A stretch of DNA of 64,000 nucleotides from Agromyces luteolus (GTDB lineage: Bacteria > Actinomycetota > Actinomycetes > Actinomycetales > Microbacteriaceae): positions 186,001-250,000 of the forward strand of contig NZ_WODA01000002.1 of assembly GCF_009729855.1 (NCBI RefSeq). The letters run 5' to 3'. A program made the translations under genes and the position numbers. Of the stretch, positions 61,472-64,000 are shown one piece after another. How positions within the stretch are numbered: the stretch's first letter is position 1; each line of letters opens with the position of its first letter. The notes beneath the pieces were generated by a model. It was not told the DNA's origin, made no database searches, and saw only the letters and a program-made list of their open reading frames with translations.

Positions 61472-62860
61472 ATGTCCACCGCCGAGTCGCCCCGGTCTCG
61501 GGCGCCCGAGCGCCCGACCCGGCGCGGGGCTGCGTCGACCGCCGCCCTGTGGTGGGCGACCGGCGTCGTCGCGGCGCTCATCGCCCTCGCGATCCTGGTG
61601 CCGGCGGTCACGGGCGTGGACGTGCACGTCAACTCGTTCCCGCCGCTGCACGCCGAGTGGATGCCGCGCCTCGGGCCCGGGACGATCCCGGCCCTGGTGC
61701 TCGCCGTCGCGGCCGCCCGATGGGGCGTCGGGCTCGCGCGACGAGTGCCGTGGCGCGCCCTCCTCTGGGTCGTCTTCGGGGCGAGCGCGCTCTGGATGGC
61801 GAGCCTGGCGTTCGTCGACACCGCCTCCGGCCTCGGCGCGATCCTCGCCTCCCGCCACGAGTACCTCCCCACGGCCGAGCAGGTCGTCGACGACGTGCCG
61901 GCGATGCTGCGCGAGTTCACCTCGCGCATCCCGTGGGACGCCCCCGACAACTGGCCGATCCACGTCGCCGGGCACCCGCCGGGCGCGCTGCTGTTCTTCG
62001 TGGCGCTCGTCCGCCTCGGGCTCGGATCGTGGGTCGTCGCGGGCGCCGTCGTCATCCTCATCGCGTCGACGACCGCGGTCGCCGTGCTCGTGGCCATGCG
62101 CCGTCTCGGGGCCGAGGTCGCGGCTCGGCGGGCCGCGCCGTTCCTCGCGATGGGACCGGCGGCGATCTGGACGGCGACGTCGGCCGACGCGGTCTTCGCG
62201 GCGACCGCCGCCTGGGGGCTCTGCCTGCTCGCGCACGCCGCGACGGCTTCGATGGCCCGCGCGCTCGCGTGGTGGGCCGTCGGCGCCGGCCTGCTGCTCG
62301 GGTGGTGCGTGATGCTCTCGTACGGGCTGCCGCTCCTCGGCGTCCTCTCGCTCACGGTGCTCGCCCTCGGCCGCTCCTGGTGGCCGCTGCCGTTGGCTGC
62401 GGCATCCGCCCTCGTCGTCGTGCTCGCGTTCGTGCCGTTCGGCTTCGCCTGGTGGGAGGCGTTCCCCGTCCTCGTCGAGCGGTACTGGGAGGGCGCCGCG
62501 GTCCGCCCCGGCTGGTACTGGACGTGGGCGAACCTGGCCGCGCTCGCCTGCACCGCCGGACCGGTCGTCGGCGCCGCGACGGCCTCGGCCGTGGGCGGTC
62601 TCGCGCGTTCCCTGCGCCATCGGCCCTCGGGCCGCGAGCTGCTCGTGGCATCCTCGCTCTCCGCGGCCGCGCTCGCGACCGTTCTCCTCGCGGACGCCTC
62701 GCAGATGAGCCGTTCGGAGGTCGAACGGATCTGGCTGCCGTTCGTGCCGTGGCTGCTCGTCGGCACCGCCCTCCTGCCCCTGCGCTGGCGGCGTGCGGGC
62801 TTCGTCGTGCAGCTCGGCTTCGCCCTCGTCGTCCAGCACCTGCTCCACACCGGATGGTGA
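61472..62860 (+). CDS. Polytopic membrane protein, GT-C glycosyltransferase-like
   Basis: 462 aa, 10-12 hydrophobic helices. A hydrophilic 22-residue start is followed by a helix; the first large extracytoplasmic loop contains SRHEYLPTAEQVVDDVP and NWPIHVAGHPPGALLFF, an acidic and HPPG-type pattern reminiscent of polyprenyl-sugar-dependent GT-C enzymes of actinobacteria. A later loop has MSRSEVERIWLPFVPW. It may mannosylate or otherwise decorate wall lipids or glycans. No exact family can be named from the sequence alone. The gene is 87 bases after the sugar operon, separated by a hairpin. Confidence 0.65.
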   Translation: MSTAESPRSRAPERPTRRGAASTAALWWATGVVAALIALAILVPAVTGVDVHVNSFPPLHAEWMPRLGPGTIPALVLAVAAARWGVGLARRVPWRALLWVVFGASALWMASLAFVDTASGLGAILASRHEYLPTAEQVVDDVPAMLREFTSRIPWDAPDNWPIHVAGHPPGALLFFVALVRLGLGSWVVAGAVVILIASTTAVAVLVAMRRLGAEVAARRAAPFLAMGPAAIWTATSADAVFAATAAWGLCLLAHAATASMARALAWWAVGAGLLLGWCVMLSYGLPLLGVLSLTVLALGRSWWPLPLAAASALVVVLAFVPFGFAWWEAFPVLVERYWEGAAVRPGWYWTWANLAALACTAGPVVGAATASAVGGLARSLRHRPSGRELLVASSLSAAALATVLLADASQMSRSEVERIWLPFVPWLLVGTALLPLRWRRAGFVVQLGFALVVQHLLHTGW

Positions 62861-62870
62861 GGTCTCGCGT

Positions 62871-63245
62871 TCAGGGCGAGTCGGCAGCGCCGAACCGGGC
62901 GGCGAGCATCCCGACCACCTCACGGTGCCGCAGCAGGAACGCCGGTTCGTCGAGCCGCTTGCGGCGGAGCCATCCGGTCACCTCGTCGTTGCACTTGCTC
63001 GCGTTGCACGACCGGCACGCCGGCACGACGTTCTCGAGCGTGTACCGCCCGCCCCGCGACAGCGGCAGCACGCAGTCGCGCTGGAGCGCGCCGGGCTCTG
63101 CGGGCATCGCGCCGCAGTACGCGCATCCCGCCCACGCCTCGCGGAGTGCGAGCCACTGCTCGGCCGTCAGGTCGTTGTCGGCCGCGTCCATCCGACGCTT
63201 CCGGCGGCGCTGGGCCCGCGCCCGCCTCGTCCGGGCCACTGCCAT
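62871..63245 (-). CDS. HNH-endonuclease-like protein with Cys in place of the catalytic His
   Basis: 124 aa from ATG 63245. Very basic N-terminus (ARTRRARAQRRRKRRM), then a beta-beta-alpha metal finger: CAYCG and CRSCN give the two zinc pairs, and the central strand reads RDCVLPLSRGGRYTLENVVP. In normal HNH proteins this is DHVxPLSRGG; here the general-base His is Cys (codon TGC at about 63074). Nuclease activity is doubtful; zinc-dependent DNA binding may remain. The ATG is exactly 6 bases after TACGAT, so leaderless. Convergent with the GT-C gene over ten bases. Confidence 0.88.
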   Translation of the reverse strand: MAVARTRRARAQRRRKRRMDAADNDLTAEQWLALREAWAGCAYCGAMPAEPGALQRDCVLPLSRGGRYTLENVVPACRSCNASKCNDEVTGWLRRKRLDEPAFLLRHREVVGMLAARFGAADSP

Positions 63246-63338
63246 GCGGTGATCGTACCCGCCGATCGACCGCGCGCCCGGCACGCCGGACGGGGGTCCC
63301 GCCGTCGCGCAGGCTCGGCGAGATCCCCGCACGGGAGC

Positions 63339-64000
63339 TCAGCCCGCGGCGGCAGCCCCCATCCCCGTGGCGCCGGACTCGTGATGCAGGCGCTGCTCGA
63401 CCGAGTGCGGCGCGGGTTCGAGGTCGAACACGACGTCGCGGACGCGTCCGGTGAACGCGTACGGCGCCCGGTCGCGGTAGGCCCGGTCGACGACGAGGCC
63501 GTTGTCGCGGCCGATGTCCATGCCCGCGTACGACGAGAACGCGACCGGGACCGTGCGGTCGATCCGCCCGCCGCCGATCTGCTCGTCTCCCGCCCAGAGC
63601 GTGACGTCGCCGCCGGTTCCGGGCGTGTGCTCGTCCGCGTCGAACCGCATCCGCACGACCACCTCCCCCGTCGGGACCGGCCGGTCCGAGACCTGCCGGT
63701 ACTGCTCGACTCCGAGCATCGAGTACGTGTGGTGCAGGCGCCCCTCGCCGTCCATCCACAGCGCGAAGCCCCCGATCTCGTCGGCATTCGCGACGATCAC
63801 GCCCTCCGCACCGCCCTCGGGCACCTCGAGCCGGGCCTCGATCGCGTACGAGCGGCCGTAGATCCGCGGGATCATGCCCCGCTGCACGTTCTGCACGTCG
63901 CCCGCGAAGGTGTACCTCGTGTGGGTCGGCATGGGCGGCAGCATCCCGAAGAACACCGCGAACCCACCGAGCAGCGGCAGGACCCGGTTGCGCTCCGCCT
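63339..64000 (-). CDS. Arylsulfatase, C-terminal part (gene continues beyond window)
   Basis: Only the last 220 residues of a sulfatase are here. The frame is open to the right edge, entering with AERNRVLPLLGGFAVFFG, which matches the end of the sulfatase core. Then comes the C-terminal beta-sandwich of the actinobacterial long arylsulfatases: YGRSYAIEARLEVPEGGAEG, GGFALWMDGEGRLHHTYSML, and VAFSSYAGMDIGRDNGLVVD. The catalytic CxPxR/SxPxR site lies outside. There is no proof of activity from this part; the family call is good. Confidence 0.85.
   Translation of the reverse strand, partial: AERNRVLPLLGGFAVFFGMLPPMPTHTRYTFAGDVQNVQRGMIPRIYGRSYAIEARLEVPEGGAEGVIVANADEIGGFALWMDGEGRLHHTYSMLGVEQYRQVSDRPVPTGEVVVRMRFDADEHTPGTGGDVTLWAGDEQIGGGRIDRTVPVAFSSYAGMDIGRDNGLVVDRAYRDRAPYAFTGRVRDVVFDLEPAPHSVEQRLHHESGATGMGAAAAG

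Noticed and set aside
1-64000. CRISPR arrays, tRNA or rRNA genes, insertion sequences
   Set aside because: No regularly spaced repeats, no cloverleaf-like or ribosomal sequence and no transposase frames were seen.

Overview
The window is very GC-rich, densely packed DNA from an actinobacterium, most probably a member of the Microbacteriaceae (Agromyces/Microbacterium-like). This rests on the coproporphyrin-type heme pathway with an actinobacterial [2Fe-2S] ferrochelatase, the Holin-X/DUF3618 envelope proteins, the IdeR/DtxR box, many ATGA/GTGA gene overlaps, frequent leaderless-looking promoters, and a striking excess of the word GGATGCC/GGCATCC. I see no rRNA, tRNA, CRISPR array, insertion sequence or prophage. 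About 64 genes fill the window. No gap exceeds 300 bases; the largest are 36466-36742, 29765-29997, 42188-42417 and 9268-9484, and each is described below.

Layout. 1-3183: a siderophore ABC operon (binding protein, permease, cut-off second permease), divergent from a siderophore-interacting reductase across a perfect 25-bp IdeR/DtxR box. 3241-9267: a degenerate serine hydrolase lipoprotein, a PLP enzyme, a PEP-mutase-family enzyme, an ABC-2 exporter, a DUF1304 protein and a conserved hypothetical. 9485-23874: nearly the whole heme pathway, as hemQ-hemH-hemC-hemD-hemB-hemL and hemE-hemY on the minus strand and hemA on the plus strand. It is interrupted by an operon of three small envelope proteins, a GntR regulator and a methyltransferase. 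23931-29764: an acetyltransferase, a linker-rich membrane protein, a thioredoxin-lipoprotein/CcdA/response-regulator/histidine-kinase operon and a hypothetical gene. 29765-37243: a pair of 51-bp hairpin repeats, glyS, a Tat-exported polysaccharide deacetylase, a NUDIX hydrolase, a double alpha/beta hydrolase, a Tat-exported multicopper oxidase and a YdeI-type protein.

37256-43731: a polar amino-acid ABC transporter with an M20 peptidase and an RpiR regulator, divergent from a secreted cyanophycinase-like S51 peptidase. This could be a peptide or cyanophycin scavenging module. 43870-54813: several efflux modules, each beside its own repressor: MacB-type ABC with TetR, GAP protein and MFS pump with TetR, SDR with TetR, and DrrAB-type ABC with MarR. 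Most carry visible operator palindromes. 54817-61384: a glycan-utilisation locus with a glucoamylase-fold glycosidase divergent from a LacI regulator and a binding protein plus two permeases, without its own ATPase. 61472-64000: a GT-C-like membrane protein, an HNH protein whose catalytic His is Cys, and the 3' end of an arylsulfatase gene.
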